A DNA stretch of 51,506 nucleotides from an uncultured Actinomycetes bacterium (GCA_903873775.1 CAIQPR010000024.1:1-51506), one strand, 5' to 3'; numbered from the stretch's first letter, positions 1-9,149 are shown. Notes: generated by a model not told the origin, from the letters alone. Translations and numbers: made by a program.

Positions 1-111
1 GACGCGCGCGCTCTCGTCGCTAGCGGCGTGACCGCGGTCTATACGCCGAAGGACTTTGAGTTGCACTCGATCATGGACGACCTGCTGAGTCTGGTCGAGA
101 AGTCCTTCTAA
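1..111 (+). CDS. C-terminal end of a B12-dependent acyl-CoA mutase, probably ethylmalonyl-CoA mutase (partial)
   Basis: Only the last 36 codons are inside the window, read in frame 1 and ending at TAA 109-111. The peptide contains VYTPKDF followed by an amphipathic IMDDLLSLVEK tail. To my knowledge this YTPKDF ending belongs to the cobalamin-binding domain of ethylmalonyl-CoA mutase/MeaA proteins, whereas methylmalonyl-CoA mutases usually end with a GPGT-type motif. Ethylmalonyl-CoA mutase converts ethylmalonyl-CoA to methylsuccinyl-CoA. The nearby crotonyl-CoA carboxylase/reductase, which makes its substrate, supports the call. The subfamily is an inference from a short tail. Confidence 0.62.
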   Translation, partial: DARALVASGVTAVYTPKDFELHSIMDDLLSLVEKSF

Positions 112-138
112 AGGATCTCGCCGAACTGTTGCGACGCC

Positions 139-321
139 TTACGGACGTCGCAACGACGAATACGGGTGGGCAGAGAACCAGCGCCCGCTAAAGCGCCACG
201 GGGAGACCTCGTTCGGTGTCTCGTCGACAACCACGGTCGTGAGCAACGCCTCGGCGGCGGCGAGAACGGCCGCCAACTCCTCGGGTGGGAGTTCGGGACG
301 CGGCGACAGACCGTAGGTCAC
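139..321 (-). CDS. acyl-CoA carboxylase epsilon subunit
   Basis: A 60-residue protein starting at GTG 319-321, which overlaps the pccB stop by four bases (GTGA), so translation is probably coupled. The [16 protein letters not shown] helix followed by a Trp-containing tail is the usual pattern of the small epsilon subunit found with actinobacterial acyl-CoA carboxylases, where it stabilises the alpha-beta complex and stimulates activity. It is the last gene of the ccr-mce-pccB-epsilon operon and converges on the mutase fragment at 1-111. No biotin-carrying alpha subunit is encoded in the window, so it must lie elsewhere. Confidence 0.75.
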   Translation of the reverse strand: MTYGLSPRPELPPEELAAVLAAAEALLTTVVVDETPNEVSPWRFSGRWFSAHPYSSLRRP

Positions 322-1874
322 AGCGGCACGTTCCCGTGCTTGCGCTTCGGCAGTGACTCGCGCTTCGAACGCAGAACGTCGAGCGAACGCACCAAGACGC
401 GACGTGTCTCGGCGGGGTCGATCACATCGTCGACGAAGCCTCGCTCGGCGGCCAGGTAGGGATTCACGAATCGCTCCTGGTACTCGTCGATGAGTTCCGC
501 GCGACGCGCGGCCGGATCGGCGGCGTCGGCCAACTCGCGGCGGTACACAATCTCCACGGCGCCCGAGGAACCCATGACCGCGAGCTCCGCGGTCGGCCAG
601 GCGAAGGCCAGGTCCGCGCCGATCGACTTCGAGTTCATCACGACGTACGCGCCGCCGTAGGCCTTACGGGTGATGATCTGCACACGCGGGACGGTGGCTT
701 CACAGAAGGCGTAGAGCAACTTGGCGCCGTGACGAATGATGCCGTTGTACTCCTGGTCGGTCCCGGGCATGAAGCCGGGGACATCAACGAAGGACACGAG
801 GGGAATGTTGAACGCGTCGCACGTGCGCACGAAACGCGCCGCCTTCTCCGAGGATTCAATGTCGAGCACACCGGCGAGGACCGCGGGCTGATTGCCGACG
901 ATGCCGATGGCGTGCCCGTCGATCCGGGCGAAGCCGCAGGTGATCTGCTGAGCGAAGTTGGCGTGCACTTCGAGGTACTCACCGTCGTCCACGACCGAGT
1001 TGATGACCTTCTTCATGTCGTAGGGCTGGTTCGGCGACGACGGCAGAATCGAACGCAGGTCCTCACAGAGGCGGTCGGCTTCGTCGTCCGTGGCCACGCG
1101 CGGCGTGAGTTCCATGTTGTTGGTCGGCAAGAAGGACAGCAGGTACTTCACCTCGTCGAGGCAGCTCTGCTCGTCGTTCAGCACGAAGTTCGAGACGCCC
1201 GACTTGGTCGCGTGCGTCATGGCCCCACCGAGCTGTTCGAGCGTGACCTCTTCGCCCGTCACCGTCTTCACCACGTCGGGACCGGTGATGAACATGTGCG
1301 AGGTTTCCTTCACCATGAAGATGAAGTCGGTCATGGCCGGCGAGTACACCGCGCCACCGGCGCACGGTCCCAGGATCACCGAAATCTGAGGGATGACACC
1401 CGAGGCCTGGACGTTGCGATGGAAAATGCCGCCGTAGGAATGCAGGGACACGACGCCCTCTTGAATACGAGCACCGGCACCATCGTTGAGCCCGATCATC
1501 GGCAAACCGAGCGAGAGCGCGAGGTCCATGATCTTGTGAATCTTTTCGGCGAACACCTCGCCGAGGGCACCACCGAAGACCGTGAAGTCTTGCGAGAACA
1601 CGCAGACCTTGCGACCGTCGACCGTCCCGAAGCCGGTGATCACGCCATCGGTGTAGGGCCGGTTCTCCTCGAGACCCATGCCGTGCGCCCGGTGGCGACT
1701 CAGCATGTCGAGCTCCTGGAAGGACCCCTCGTCGAGCAAGTACTCGATGCGCTCGCGCGCGGTCATCTTGCCCTTGGCGTGGTGTCGCTCGATGGCCTTT
1801 TCACCACCAGCCAGTCGAGCTTGCGCCTTCAGCGCCTCGAGCTCCTGCAAACGTTCGGCCATCGTGTGTTCCAT
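318..1874 (-). CDS. pccB: propionyl-CoA carboxylase beta subunit (carboxyltransferase)
   Basis: 518 residues, full length for the family. It begins with the [20 protein letters not shown] motif and ends with KRKHGNVPL, both hallmarks of propionyl/acetyl-CoA carboxylase beta chains. In between are the oxyanion-forming Gly-rich segments [12 protein letters not shown] and [15 protein letters not shown]. It transfers carboxybiotin CO2 to propionyl-CoA, giving (S)-methylmalonyl-CoA. Propionyl-CoA is released by the beta-methylmalyl-CoA lyase encoded at 34.6 kb, which links the two loci. Met1 and Met5 are both possible starts; no Shine-Dalgarno decides between them. It lies 91 bases after mce and overlaps the epsilon subunit. 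Confidence 0.92.
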   Translation of the reverse strand: MEHTMAERLQELEALKAQARLAGGEKAIERHHAKGKMTARERIEYLLDEGSFQELDMLSRHRAHGMGLEENRPYTDGVITGFGTVDGRKVCVFSQDFTVFGGALGEVFAEKIHKIMDLALSLGLPMIGLNDGAGARIQEGVVSLHSYGGIFHRNVQASGVIPQISVILGPCAGGAVYSPAMTDFIFMVKETSHMFITGPDVVKTVTGEEVTLEQLGGAMTHATKSGVSNFVLNDEQSCLDEVKYLLSFLPTNNMELTPRVATDDEADRLCEDLRSILPSSPNQPYDMKKVINSVVDDGEYLEVHANFAQQITCGFARIDGHAIGIVGNQPAVLAGVLDIESSEKAARFVRTCDAFNIPLVSFVDVPGFMPGTDQEYNGIIRHGAKLLYAFCEATVPRVQIITRKAYGGAYVVMNSKSIGADLAFAWPTAELAVMGSSGAVEIVYRRELADAADPAARRAELIDEYQERFVNPYLAAERGFVDDVIDPAETRRVLVRSLDVLRSKRESLPKRKHGNVPL

Positions 1875-1965
1875 GACGTGCAGGCTACCGAAACCGACCG
1901 GTGGGCCACACCCCGACTGAGCGCGAGGTCACTCGCGTGTCCCCACGGGTCAGCGCACTGGCTCG

Positions 1966-2388
1966 TCAGTGGGCCGGACCGTTGTCCTGGACCAGTTCAA
2001 TCAGCGTCCCGAAGGACGTCTTGGGGTGCACGAAGGCCACGGTGGTTCCTCGTGATCCCGGACGCGGCGCCTCGTCAATCACCCGTCCGCCAGCGGCCTT
2101 GACGGCCTCGAGCGCGACTGCGCAGTCGCTGACGCGATAGCCCACGTGGTGCAGACCCTCGCCCTTGTTGGCGAGATACTTCGCCACAGGCGAATCATCG
2201 CGCGTCGGCGTGAGCAATTGCACGTATGAATCGGCCACGCGCAGAAGTGCCTCGGCGACGCCGTCGGAGTCCACGACCTCCCGGTGTTCCACGGTCGCGC
2301 CGAACACGTTCTCGTACCACGCGATCGCGGCGTCGAGATCGTTCACCGCGATGGCGATGTGGTCAATTTCAGTCAACAAGCTGTCCAC
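1966..2388 (-). CDS. mce: methylmalonyl-CoA/ethylmalonyl-CoA epimerase
   Basis: 140 residues forming a vicinal-oxygen-chelate fold. The likely metal ligands of the family are visible: His10 (IDHIAIAV), Gln58 (YVQLL), His80/His81 (GLHHVGYRV) and Glu131 (LIELVQ). It interconverts the epimers of methylmalonyl-CoA, and in organisms with the ethylmalonyl-CoA pathway the same enzyme also epimerises ethylmalonyl-CoA. The start is GTG 2386-2388, preceded by AGGAG eight bases upstream on the minus strand. It begins eight bases after the end of ccr and so is probably co-transcribed, placing the epimerase between the carboxylase and the mutase steps. Confidence 0.93.
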   Translation of the reverse strand: MDSLLTEIDHIAIAVNDLDAAIAWYENVFGATVEHREVVDSDGVAEALLRVADSYVQLLTPTRDDSPVAKYLANKGEGLHHVGYRVSDCAVALEAVKAAGGRVIDEAPRPGSRGTTVAFVHPKTSFGTLIELVQDNGPAH

Positions 2389-2396
2389 GATGTCTC

Positions 2397-3734
2397 CTAG
2401 TTGTGTCGGCGGAAAATGGTCAGACGGTCTTCGCCCACGCGAGCGCGCAGTTCGGGGTCGGTGACACCGAGACCCTCACGTTCGGCGGCGCAGAGCACGC
2501 CGATCTTGCCCTCGTGTTGGTTGTGGTGCACCTGGTACGCAGCTTCGCCGGTCTGTTCGAGTTCGAACACCGCCGAGAGCGGCGGCACGATGCGTCCGTC
2601 GCAGATCAACTGGTTGGCGGCCCAGGCTTCGCGGTAGTTGGAAAAGTGCGAGCCCTTGATCGTCTTCAACTTCATCCACAGGTGACGGTTGTCGTACTCA
2701 ATCATGTAGCCACTGGTGGCTGCGCACGTCACGATGGTGCCGCCGCGACGCGTCACGAAGACACTGGCACCCATGGTCGAGCGACCCGGGTGTTCAAACA
2801 CGATGTCGGGGTCGTCACCCACCAACGCGCGGATGTCCTTGCCCAAACGGCGCCATTCAGCTTCGTTCTGGGTGTGCGGGTCGGACCAGAACTGGTAGTT
2901 CTTCTCACGACGATCGATCACGTGCTCGCACCCGAGCTCGCGCAACATGGCCGCCTTCTCGGGTGAGGACACCACGCCAATGGGCGTGCCACCCGCGTTC
3001 AGGACGTACTGGACCGCGAAGGAACCAATGCCACCCGACGCACCCCAGATGAGCACCCGGTCGCCCTGGGTCACCGGGGCGCCATTGCGGGAGACGACCA
3101 TGCGGTAGGAGGTCGAGTTGCACAGTCCGTTCACGGCGGCTTCTTCCCACGTCAGGTGCGCGGGCTTCGGCATCAATTGATTCGCTTTCACCACCGCGAT
3201 GTCCGCGAGACCTCCGAAGTTGGTCTCGAAGCCCCAGATGCGCTGGTTGGACGCCATCATGGAGTCGTCGTGCGCGCTGGGGTCCTGGTCGTCCACGTAG
3301 TTGCACTGAACCGTGACCACGTCACCGACCTTCCAGTTACGCACCGCGGAACCGACGCGCAGCACCACGCCGGCGGCGTCGGAGCCCACCACGTGGTAGT
3401 CCAGCGCGTGACGCTTGCCCCACGCGGACTCCTTCCCGAGCCGGTCGAGGAAACCGAACGTGGGCAGGGGCTCGAAAATGGAGGTCCACACCGTGTTGAA
3501 GTTGATGGACGACGCCATGACGGCCACGAACGCTTCATCCGGTGCGAGTTCGGGCAGGGGCACCTCACCGACGTGTAGGGACTGGCGGGGATCCTTGTCC
3601 GCACTCGCCATTCCTTCGAACATGGCCTGTTCGTCGCGTCGCACAAAGACGGCGCGCGTCGTGGCCGGCAGTGGGGCCGCGGCCAATTCCTCGGCCGGCG
3701 CGCCAGCCCTCACCAGATCAATGATGTCAGTCAT
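2397..3734 (-). CDS. ccrA: crotonyl-CoA carboxylase/reductase
   Basis: 445 residues of the zinc-less MDR family. It reductively carboxylates crotonyl-CoA to (2S)-ethylmalonyl-CoA with NADPH and CO2, the key step of the ethylmalonyl-CoA pathway. The nucleotide-binding loop GASGGIGSFAVQY is at 231-243 and the family stretch GLCNSTSYRMVVS at 203-215. The four residues reported to hold CO2 in the Kitasatospora enzyme have counterparts: Asn80 (SINFN), Phe169-Glu170 (WGFETNFG) and His363 (KGSHFSN). This favours a true carboxylase over a plain reductase. It is first in the operon with mce, pccB and the epsilon subunit. Confidence 0.95.
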   Translation of the reverse strand: MTDIIDLVRAGAPAEELAAAPLPATTRAVFVRRDEQAMFEGMASADKDPRQSLHVGEVPLPELAPDEAFVAVMASSINFNTVWTSIFEPLPTFGFLDRLGKESAWGKRHALDYHVVGSDAAGVVLRVGSAVRNWKVGDVVTVQCNYVDDQDPSAHDDSMMASNQRIWGFETNFGGLADIAVVKANQLMPKPAHLTWEEAAVNGLCNSTSYRMVVSRNGAPVTQGDRVLIWGASGGIGSFAVQYVLNAGGTPIGVVSSPEKAAMLRELGCEHVIDRREKNYQFWSDPHTQNEAEWRRLGKDIRALVGDDPDIVFEHPGRSTMGASVFVTRRGGTIVTCAATSGYMIEYDNRHLWMKLKTIKGSHFSNYREAWAANQLICDGRIVPPLSAVFELEQTGEAAYQVHHNQHEGKIGVLCAAEREGLGVTDPELRARVGEDRLTIFRRHN

Positions 3735-3741
3735 GTGGGCG

Positions 3742-3747
3742 AGGTTA
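3742..3747 (-). promoter_or_regulatory. -10 element for ccrA (leaderless)
   Basis: On the minus strand TAACCT ends seven bases before the ccrA ATG, and there is no Shine-Dalgarno. This fits the TANNNT plus 6-8 base spacing of leaderless actinobacterial mRNAs. No convincing -35 is visible. Confidence 0.45.
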
Positions 3748-3823
3748 CCCCTCAGTAACTGGCCGTGCGCTCCTCGTCTATCGTCAGGTACGTGCCGAAC
3801 GGCCGTAACTGTTAGGAGTCACT

Positions 3824-5002
3824 ATGTCGCGCAGTGTCATCGTCGCGGGAGCCCGCACCCCCATCGGTAAGTTGTCGGGAGTTTTCGCGTCCCTCAGCGC
3901 ACAAGACCTCGGTGGCGTCGCCATCAAGGCGGCGCTCGAGCGCGCCGGCGTCGCGCCGGAATTGGTGGACGCCGTGCTCATGGGTCAAGTGATCCAGGCC
4001 GGCCAAGGTCAGATCACCGCCCGTCAAGCCGCGGTGAAGGGTGGCATCCCGATGACGGTGAACGCCACCACCGTCAACAAGGTGTGCCTCTCGGGTCTGC
4101 AGACCATCTACCTGGCCGACCTCATGATCCGTGCGGGCGAGGCGGACATCGTCGTGGCCGGTGGCATGGAGTCCATGACCAATGCTCCGTACCTGCTGCC
4201 GGGTGCGCGCGCGGGATACCGCATTGGCGACCAGAGCGTTGTCGACTCGATGATGTTCGACGGACTCACCTGCGCCTTCGACCACTGCGCCATGGGACTA
4301 GCCACCGAGCGCTACAACGGCGGCGCGATCAGCCGCGCGCGCCAGGACGAATTCTCCGCCCGCAGTCACCAACTCGCGGCCGCCGCTATTGCGTCGGGCA
4401 AGTTCGCCAGCGAAATCGCTGGCGTCGCGGTGCCCCAGCGCAAGGGTGACCCGGTCATCATCGACACCGACGAGGGCGTGCGCGGCGAGACCACCGTGGA
4501 CTCCCTCGGCGGACTCCGTCCGGCCTTCGAAAAGGACGGCACGATTACCGCTGGTAACGCCTCACAGATTTCTGACGGGGCGGCCGCCATTCTGATCATG
4601 TCCGAAGAGAAGGCCGCGGAACTCGGCCTCACCCCCATTGGCGAACTCGTCAGCTACGGCATGGTCGCGGGACCCGACGCGTCGCTGTTGCACCAGCCGG
4701 CCAACGCCATCGCCAAGGCCGCGCAGAAGGCCAAGTTGGACCCCACCAGCTTCGACATCTACGAGATCAACGAGGCCTTCGCCGCGGTCGGTCTGGCCTC
4801 GTCGGACAAGCTCGGCCTCGACGAGTCCAGGGTGAACGTCAACGGTGGCGCCATCGCGCTCGGACACCCAGTCGGTATGTCCGGCACGCGTCTGGCCCTG
4901 ACCGCCCTGCTCGAGCTCCAGCGCCGCGGTGGCGGCACCGCGGCCGTCGCCCTGTGTGGTGGTGGCGGACAGGGAGACGGTGCCATCCTGCGCGCGCTCT
5001 AA
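3824..5002 (+). CDS. acetyl-CoA C-acetyltransferase (thiolase)
   Basis: 392 residues, the usual length of degradative or biosynthetic thiolases. The three catalytic residues are present: nucleophile Cys88 (NKVCLSGLQ), His348 (ALGHPVGMSG) and Cys378 (LCGGGGQGDG). It condenses two acetyl-CoA into acetoacetyl-CoA or runs in reverse. Acetoacetyl-CoA formation is the entry to the ethylmalonyl-CoA pathway (and to polyhydroxybutyrate), and the gene diverges directly from ccrA, which suggests the biosynthetic direction. The ATG is preceded by AGGAG at 3814-3818. Confidence 0.9.
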   Translation: MSRSVIVAGARTPIGKLSGVFASLSAQDLGGVAIKAALERAGVAPELVDAVLMGQVIQAGQGQITARQAAVKGGIPMTVNATTVNKVCLSGLQTIYLADLMIRAGEADIVVAGGMESMTNAPYLLPGARAGYRIGDQSVVDSMMFDGLTCAFDHCAMGLATERYNGGAISRARQDEFSARSHQLAAAAIASGKFASEIAGVAVPQRKGDPVIIDTDEGVRGETTVDSLGGLRPAFEKDGTITAGNASQISDGAAAILIMSEEKAAELGLTPIGELVSYGMVAGPDASLLHQPANAIAKAAQKAKLDPTSFDIYEINEAFAAVGLASSDKLGLDESRVNVNGGAIALGHPVGMSGTRLALTALLELQRRGGGTAAVALCGGGGQGDGAILRAL

Positions 5003-5012
5003 GCGACGCGGT

Positions 5013-5528
5013 CTAGAGCACCGGGATGAAGACGTCCGCGAGTTCGTAGCGTCGAAGTCCCACCGGCTCGTCCTTGAGACGTAACACGAACGCACCGCCG
5101 AGGGGATACGTCCCCTCGGCGAGTTCGTTCACGGTGGATTTGGCGAGCAACGCGACGAGATCGAACACCGTGGGGAAGTGAGCGACCACAAGCAACGACT
5201 CGGTCACCGGATCAATCGCCGTCAACTCGAGGAGGAGGTCCTGGGCGGTCACGTCACGCCGCCCGTTGTAGATGAGGTCGCTCGTCTCCACCGCGTGCAC
5301 GAAGGGTGTGCCCGCGAACGCCAGGGCGTAGGTCTCGCGGGTTCGTGCGGCGGAACTCACCAACGCCGTCGTGGGTCCGTACTGCCCAAGAGCATTGGGG
5401 TCGCACGCCCAGTTGCGCAACACGTCGGCTTGCGCGCGACCATTCGAACTCAGCACGCGGTCCACGTCGGAGACGCCTCCTTCGGCGGGCACCGCTTCAG
5501 CGTGACGAACGATGGTGAGAAAGCGCAT
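5013..5528 (-). CDS. SixA-like histidine phosphatase family protein
   Basis: 171 residues from the ATG at 5526-5528; the frame stays open further upstream, but the catalytic motif sits right after this Met, as in the family. The RHA signature (VRHAEAVP, His9) supplies the phosphorylated histidine and VVAHFPTVFDL provides the second histidine. SixA-type members dephosphorylate phosphohistidine domains; others act on small phospho-compounds, so the substrate here is unknown. The gene is convergent with the thiolase (10-base gap) and divergent from uppP. Confidence 0.82.
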   Translation of the reverse strand: MRFLTIVRHAEAVPAEGGVSDVDRVLSSNGRAQADVLRNWACDPNALGQYGPTTALVSSAARTRETYALAFAGTPFVHAVETSDLIYNGRRDVTAQDLLLELTAIDPVTESLLVVAHFPTVFDLVALLAKSTVNELAEGTYPLGGAFVLRLKDEPVGLRRYELADVFIPVL

Positions 5529-5587
5529 GCACCCAGTTTGTCCCCTGCGCACACTCCTGATCCACGACCGTTTGGGCGTGATTCGTT

Positions 5588-5593
5588 TAGCGT
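5588..5593 (+). promoter_or_regulatory. -10 element for uppP (leaderless or nearly so)
   Basis: TAGCGT lies six bases before the ATG at 5600, matching TANNNT at leaderless distance. The six spacer bases include GAAGG, so a very short leader cannot be excluded. Confidence 0.4.
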
Positions 5594-5599
5594 GAAGGC

Positions 5600-6505
5600 A
5601 TGCACGCGCACATTTCTTTCTTCCAAGCCATCGTTCTCGGAGTAACCCAAGGTGTGACCGAGCTTTTCCCCATCTCGAGTTTGGGTCATGGTGTTCTCCT
5701 CCCGGCGCTGTTTGGTTGGCACAACTTGGTGGGCGCACAAACGTCGGGTTCGAGTTTCTATTTGGCGTTCCTCGTGGGTCTCCACGTCGGCACGGCAATT
5801 GGTCTGATCATCTTCTTCTGGAGCACGTGGGTTGACTTGTTCGGTGGACTTGGTCGCCAGGTCCGTTTGTCGCGTTCGAACGGTGTCTCGTCGTTCGTCG
5901 CCTTCGGCGACACGCGCATCGACCCGCAGTACCGTCGACTCGCACTACTCGTCATCGGCACCATCCCGGTCGCGGTCGTCGGTCTCGTGTTTGAGAAGAA
6001 GCTCCGCGAACTGTTCTCCAAGCCGTTGGCCGCGGCGATTTTCTTAACCATCAATGGTCTCATCCTGTTCGCCGGCGAATTCCTTCGCCGTCGCTCCGAA
6101 ACGCGACGCACTCTGGCGACGACGACCATCGACACCTTGTCGCCAACTAGCGCACTCGCGGTAGGCACGAGCCAGATTCTCGCTTTGTTCGCCGGTATTT
6201 CGCGTAGCGGTGTGACGATGGTCGGTGGTCTGCTGCGCGGGCTCGACCACGAAGACTCCGCCACCTTCGCCTTTCTCCTCGCCACACCGGTGATCCTGCT
6301 CGCCGGCCTCTACGAGCTCCCGAAATTGCTCGGACCTCTCGGTGATGGCATTCGCTCCCAGGCACTGGTGGGGGCGCTGTGTGCGGGTGTCGCGTCCTAT
6401 CTCTCGGCGCGGTTCCTGACCAAGTTCTTCACGACACACACCCTCACGCCCTTCGCGATTTACTCGCTGGTGGCCGGACTCGGCTGCGTCGCCTACTTCG
6501 CCTGA
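5600..6505 (+). CDS. uppP: undecaprenyl-diphosphatase
   Basis: 301 residues, very hydrophobic, with about eight predicted membrane segments. Both family signatures are present: QGVTELFPISSLGH at 17-30, with the catalytic Glu21, and the second motif GISRSGVTM near residue 199. It removes a phosphate from undecaprenyl diphosphate at the membrane so that the carrier lipid can be reused for peptidoglycan and glycan export, and it gives bacitracin resistance when overproduced. Its stop codon directly abuts the recR stop on the other strand. The normal GSS of the first motif reads SLGH here, a mild variant. Confidence 0.93.
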   Translation: MHAHISFFQAIVLGVTQGVTELFPISSLGHGVLLPALFGWHNLVGAQTSGSSFYLAFLVGLHVGTAIGLIIFFWSTWVDLFGGLGRQVRLSRSNGVSSFVAFGDTRIDPQYRRLALLVIGTIPVAVVGLVFEKKLRELFSKPLAAAIFLTINGLILFAGEFLRRRSETRRTLATTTIDTLSPTSALAVGTSQILALFAGISRSGVTMVGGLLRGLDHEDSATFAFLLATPVILLAGLYELPKLLGPLGDGIRSQALVGALCAGVASYLSARFLTKFFTTHTLTPFAIYSLVAGLGCVAYFA

Positions 6506-7108
6506 TTACTCGCCGAGGCGACGGCGACCGTCGATGGCCCGGCCCAAGGTCAAGTCGTCGGTGAATTCCAAATCGCCACCGACGGGCAGTCCGCTCGCCG
6601 GCTGACTGAAGACGAGTCCCGGCAGGGCCAGCAACTTTGTTAAGTACAGCGTGGTCGCCTCACCCTCCACCGTGGGGTTGAGACAAAAGATCACTTCGGT
6701 GACGTCACCGTGCAACCTCGCCACCAACTCCTTGATGCGCAAGCGATCAGGTGTGACACCCTCCAACGGATTGAGAACGCCGTGCAAGACGTGATAGGTC
6801 CCGTGGAATGCGCCCGAGCGTTCGACGGCGACCACGTCCCGAGGATCTTCAACGACACAGATAATCGTCGCGTCCCGTCGCGCGTCAGCGCAGATCGGAC
6901 AGAGCCCCCCGCTTTCGGCGACATTGCAGCACCGCTCACAGAAGGACAACTTCGTCTTCATGTCACTCAACGCGTCGGCGAGTCGCTGGACGTCCTCGGT
7001 CGGTTGACGCATGAGCCAGAACGCGATGCGCTGCGCCGACTTCGGGCCGACACCCGGAAAACGACCCAATTCATCAACCACCGTTTGCAGGGATGGTGGG
7101 TAATTCAC
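6506..7108 (-). CDS. recR: recombination protein RecR
   Basis: 200 residues, standard length. The helix-hairpin-helix LGRFPGVGPKSAQRIAF occupies 14-30, a four-cysteine zinc finger uses Cys57, Cys60, Cys70 and Cys73, and the Toprim domain follows (ICVVEDPRDV and EVIFCLNPTVEGE). RecR works with RecF and RecO to load RecA on gapped DNA. The GTG start at 7106-7108 overlaps the dnaX stop (GTGA), so recR is translationally coupled to dnaX. The dnaX-recR pairing is conserved in many bacteria. Confidence 0.96.
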   Translation of the reverse strand: MNYPPSLQTVVDELGRFPGVGPKSAQRIAFWLMRQPTEDVQRLADALSDMKTKLSFCERCCNVAESGGLCPICADARRDATIICVVEDPRDVVAVERSGAFHGTYHVLHGVLNPLEGVTPDRLRIKELVARLHGDVTEVIFCLNPTVEGEATTLYLTKLLALPGLVFSQPASGLPVGGDLEFTDDLTLGRAIDGRRRLGE

Positions 7109-8907
7109 GACAATTCCTCAGCCCCGGGAAAGGCCTCCGTGATGAGCATGGAGGCGACCGACGTATCGGCGAGATCATCGCTCTCGGCAATTTCTCGATC
7201 GTCGAGTGATTCCATGTCTTCAACGCGCGGCGGTGTGGGTCGCGGTGGTGGGGCCGCGGGATCGGCAATGGACGTGGCCCCACGCTCCATGGCCGGATCA
7301 ACAATCCACGTCACCTGAATCGTCTGGCGGAACTCGTGCTCCAGCGCACTGCGCAGTCCGCTCTGGATCTTTTCGCTGCTGACCCGCAGCGCTTCACTGG
7401 GCACCGCAATAGTGAGAACGCTGCCCGAGAACGACCGCAGTTCTGCGGTCGTAAGAAAGATGGACGCACTGCGCGAGAGTCGCGGCACGACGCGTGAGTG
7501 GAACCTATCGGCCACCACCTCGAACGTGAGCGTCTCGTCCGCTGTGCTGGGTGCCGGCGCACTCGCCGTCGCGGGAGCCTCGGGACTTGACGCGAGAGGA
7601 GCACTCGGCGACGGGGCGGCCTGACTCTCCGGTGACGGAGCGGCGGGTGAGGGTGTAGGTGTGGGTGCGGGTGTGGGCGCACTCGCCGTCGCCGACCCTG
7701 ACGCGGAGGCCGGTCGGGCGACTTTGGCGATTGGTTCGCGAGGCGCGGCGACCGCGGGTGTGGGTGCCGCCGCAGGGAGTCCACCCTTTTCGATCATGCG
7801 CTCGAGGCGCGCCAGACGCTCGTCCAGCGCGCTCACCGCGTCGTCGAGTTCGGGCCGCGCCAGTCGCACGAGGGCGACCTCCAACATGATGGACGGCACC
7901 GGGGATGACTTCATTTCTCGCAACGTGCGCCCCACGGTTTCGAGCGCGCGCACCGTGCGGGGTAGTCCCAGTTGGCGACCCCAGTTGGACAGTCGGTCCC
8001 GATCAATGTCGAGAGCGTCCGACACATCGGGTGCTACGAGGAGCAGGAAGATTTGGCGAAGTTCGCCCGCGAAGCTCTCCGCCAACTGCTCGGCGTCCCA
8101 CCCCTGGTGAGACAGGTCGGACAAAGCCGTCAAGATCGTGACGGCATCCGCGTTCGCCAAAGCTTCGAGCAGCACGTCAAACGGCGGGGCCGCATCGCCG
8201 AGGGATCCCGTCGCCATGACCTGGTCCAACGCGCTGAGCGCGTCACGGGCCGACCCGCGTCCCATGCGGACAGCGGCAGCCAAGGTCTCTTCGTCAATCT
8301 CTAGGTGCGCGGCGTCACGAACCTCGTGGAGGAGCTCATTCAATGTGTCCGCGTTGAGCAGTCGAAACTCGAGGTGCTGGGTGCGCGAACGGATGGTCGC
8401 CACCACTTTGTGGGGGTCCGTGGTGGCCAAGACGAACACGACGTGCGGAGGTGGCTCTTCGAGCGTCTTGAGGAAGGCGGCCTCGGCGGCTTTGGACAGC
8501 ATGTGGACTTCGTCGACGATGTAGACCTTCCACCGTCCGGGGGTTCCGTGCCAGGCGCCCGAGATGATCTCTCGAATGTCGTCGACGCCGTTATTGGACG
8601 CCGCGTCCAATTCGACAACGTCTAATGAGGTGCCTCGAGTGATAGCCACGCAACTGTCGCAGGTGTTGCACGCGTCCCCGTTCACGGGCGACTCGCAATT
8701 GAGTGCTTTGGCAAGGATGCGAGCAGTCGTGGTCTTGCCGGTCCCGCGCGGGCCGCTGAAAAGGTAGGCGTGCACGATCCGGTCATTCGCCACCGCGCCT
8801 TGAAGGGCCCGCACAATGTGCTCTTGACCACGCATTTCGGCGAAACGGCCGGGTCGAAATCGCCGGTATAGGGAGGCCACATTGTCCGTGGCGGCGCGAT
8901 CACTCAT
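7105..8907 (-). CDS. dnaX: DNA polymerase III subunit gamma/tau
   Basis: 600 residues. The clamp-loader AAA+ module is N-terminal: Walker A GPRGTGKTT at 52-60, a zinc finger formed by Cys71, Cys80, Cys83 and Cys86, Walker B VDEVHML at 131-137 and sensor/SRC TIRSRTQHLEF. Domain III follows, then a long Ala/Pro/Ser linker at about 390-465 and a C-terminal domain expected to contact the polymerase. It loads the beta clamp and couples the replisome. I looked for, but did not see, a clear A-rich slippery site for a short gamma form. It is followed by the coupled recR. Confidence 0.95.
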   Translation of the reverse strand: MSDRAATDNVASLYRRFRPGRFAEMRGQEHIVRALQGAVANDRIVHAYLFSGPRGTGKTTTARILAKALNCESPVNGDACNTCDSCVAITRGTSLDVVELDAASNNGVDDIREIISGAWHGTPGRWKVYIVDEVHMLSKAAEAAFLKTLEEPPPHVVFVLATTDPHKVVATIRSRTQHLEFRLLNADTLNELLHEVRDAAHLEIDEETLAAAVRMGRGSARDALSALDQVMATGSLGDAAPPFDVLLEALANADAVTILTALSDLSHQGWDAEQLAESFAGELRQIFLLLVAPDVSDALDIDRDRLSNWGRQLGLPRTVRALETVGRTLREMKSSPVPSIMLEVALVRLARPELDDAVSALDERLARLERMIEKGGLPAAAPTPAVAAPREPIAKVARPASASGSATASAPTPAPTPTPSPAAPSPESQAAPSPSAPLASSPEAPATASAPAPSTADETLTFEVVADRFHSRVVPRLSRSASIFLTTAELRSFSGSVLTIAVPSEALRVSSEKIQSGLRSALEHEFRQTIQVTWIVDPAMERGATSIADPAAPPPRPTPPRVEDMESLDDREIAESDDLADTSVASMLITEAFPGAEELS

Positions 8908-8913
8908 GGCGCG

Positions 8914-8919
8914 ATGCTA
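8914..8919 (-). promoter_or_regulatory. -10 element for dnaX (leaderless)
   Basis: On the minus strand TAGCAT lies six bases before the dnaX ATG with no ribosome binding site. Any -35 element would overlap the 3' end of the SRP RNA gene. Confidence 0.45.
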
Positions 8920-8937
8920 CCGGTGGCCTGTGAGAAG

Positions 8938-9067
8938 CCGAGGTCCAAAGCGATGGCCAGGCGATCCGTGGCACCCGGCACAACCCGCTGAGAGCTGCTG
9001 GCTTCCACCCCTGACTCGGTTCACAAGCGGCCGTCGCACGGGACCCGACCACCGCTTTGGACCTCGG
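8938..9067 (-). ncRNA. ffs: signal recognition particle RNA (small bacterial type)
   Basis: The ends form a 15-bp perfect stem: 8938-8952 pairs with 9053-9067. The tip (plus coordinates about 8991-9013, read on the minus strand) contains GTCAGG..GTGGAAGCCAGCAGC, the conserved domain IV with a GGAA tetraloop and the asymmetric CAGCAGC side bound by the Ffh M domain. A single long rod of about 130 nt without an Alu-type domain fits the short actinobacterial form. The position between a tRNA-Ser gene and dnaX is the classic actinobacterial arrangement. Exact transcript ends are estimated from the terminal stem. Confidence 0.9.
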
Positions 9068-9149
9068 CGTGTGAACTTTACCCGTGCGGAAGGGGGTCCC
9101 CAACTCGGGTAGCCTCGCATCCGGTATTCGCCTCTGGGCGAAGACTCCT

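Noticed and set aside
729..2102. 457-residue open frame antisense to pccB and mce
   Set aside because: In GC-rich DNA the strand opposite a gene often stays open. This frame has no start signal, no recognisable motif and a repetitive Val/Glu/His composition, while the opposite strand encodes complete enzymes.
5529..5798. 90-residue N-terminal extension of the SixA-like protein
   Set aside because: It overlaps the divergent uppP start and the phosphatase motif begins immediately after the Met at 5528.
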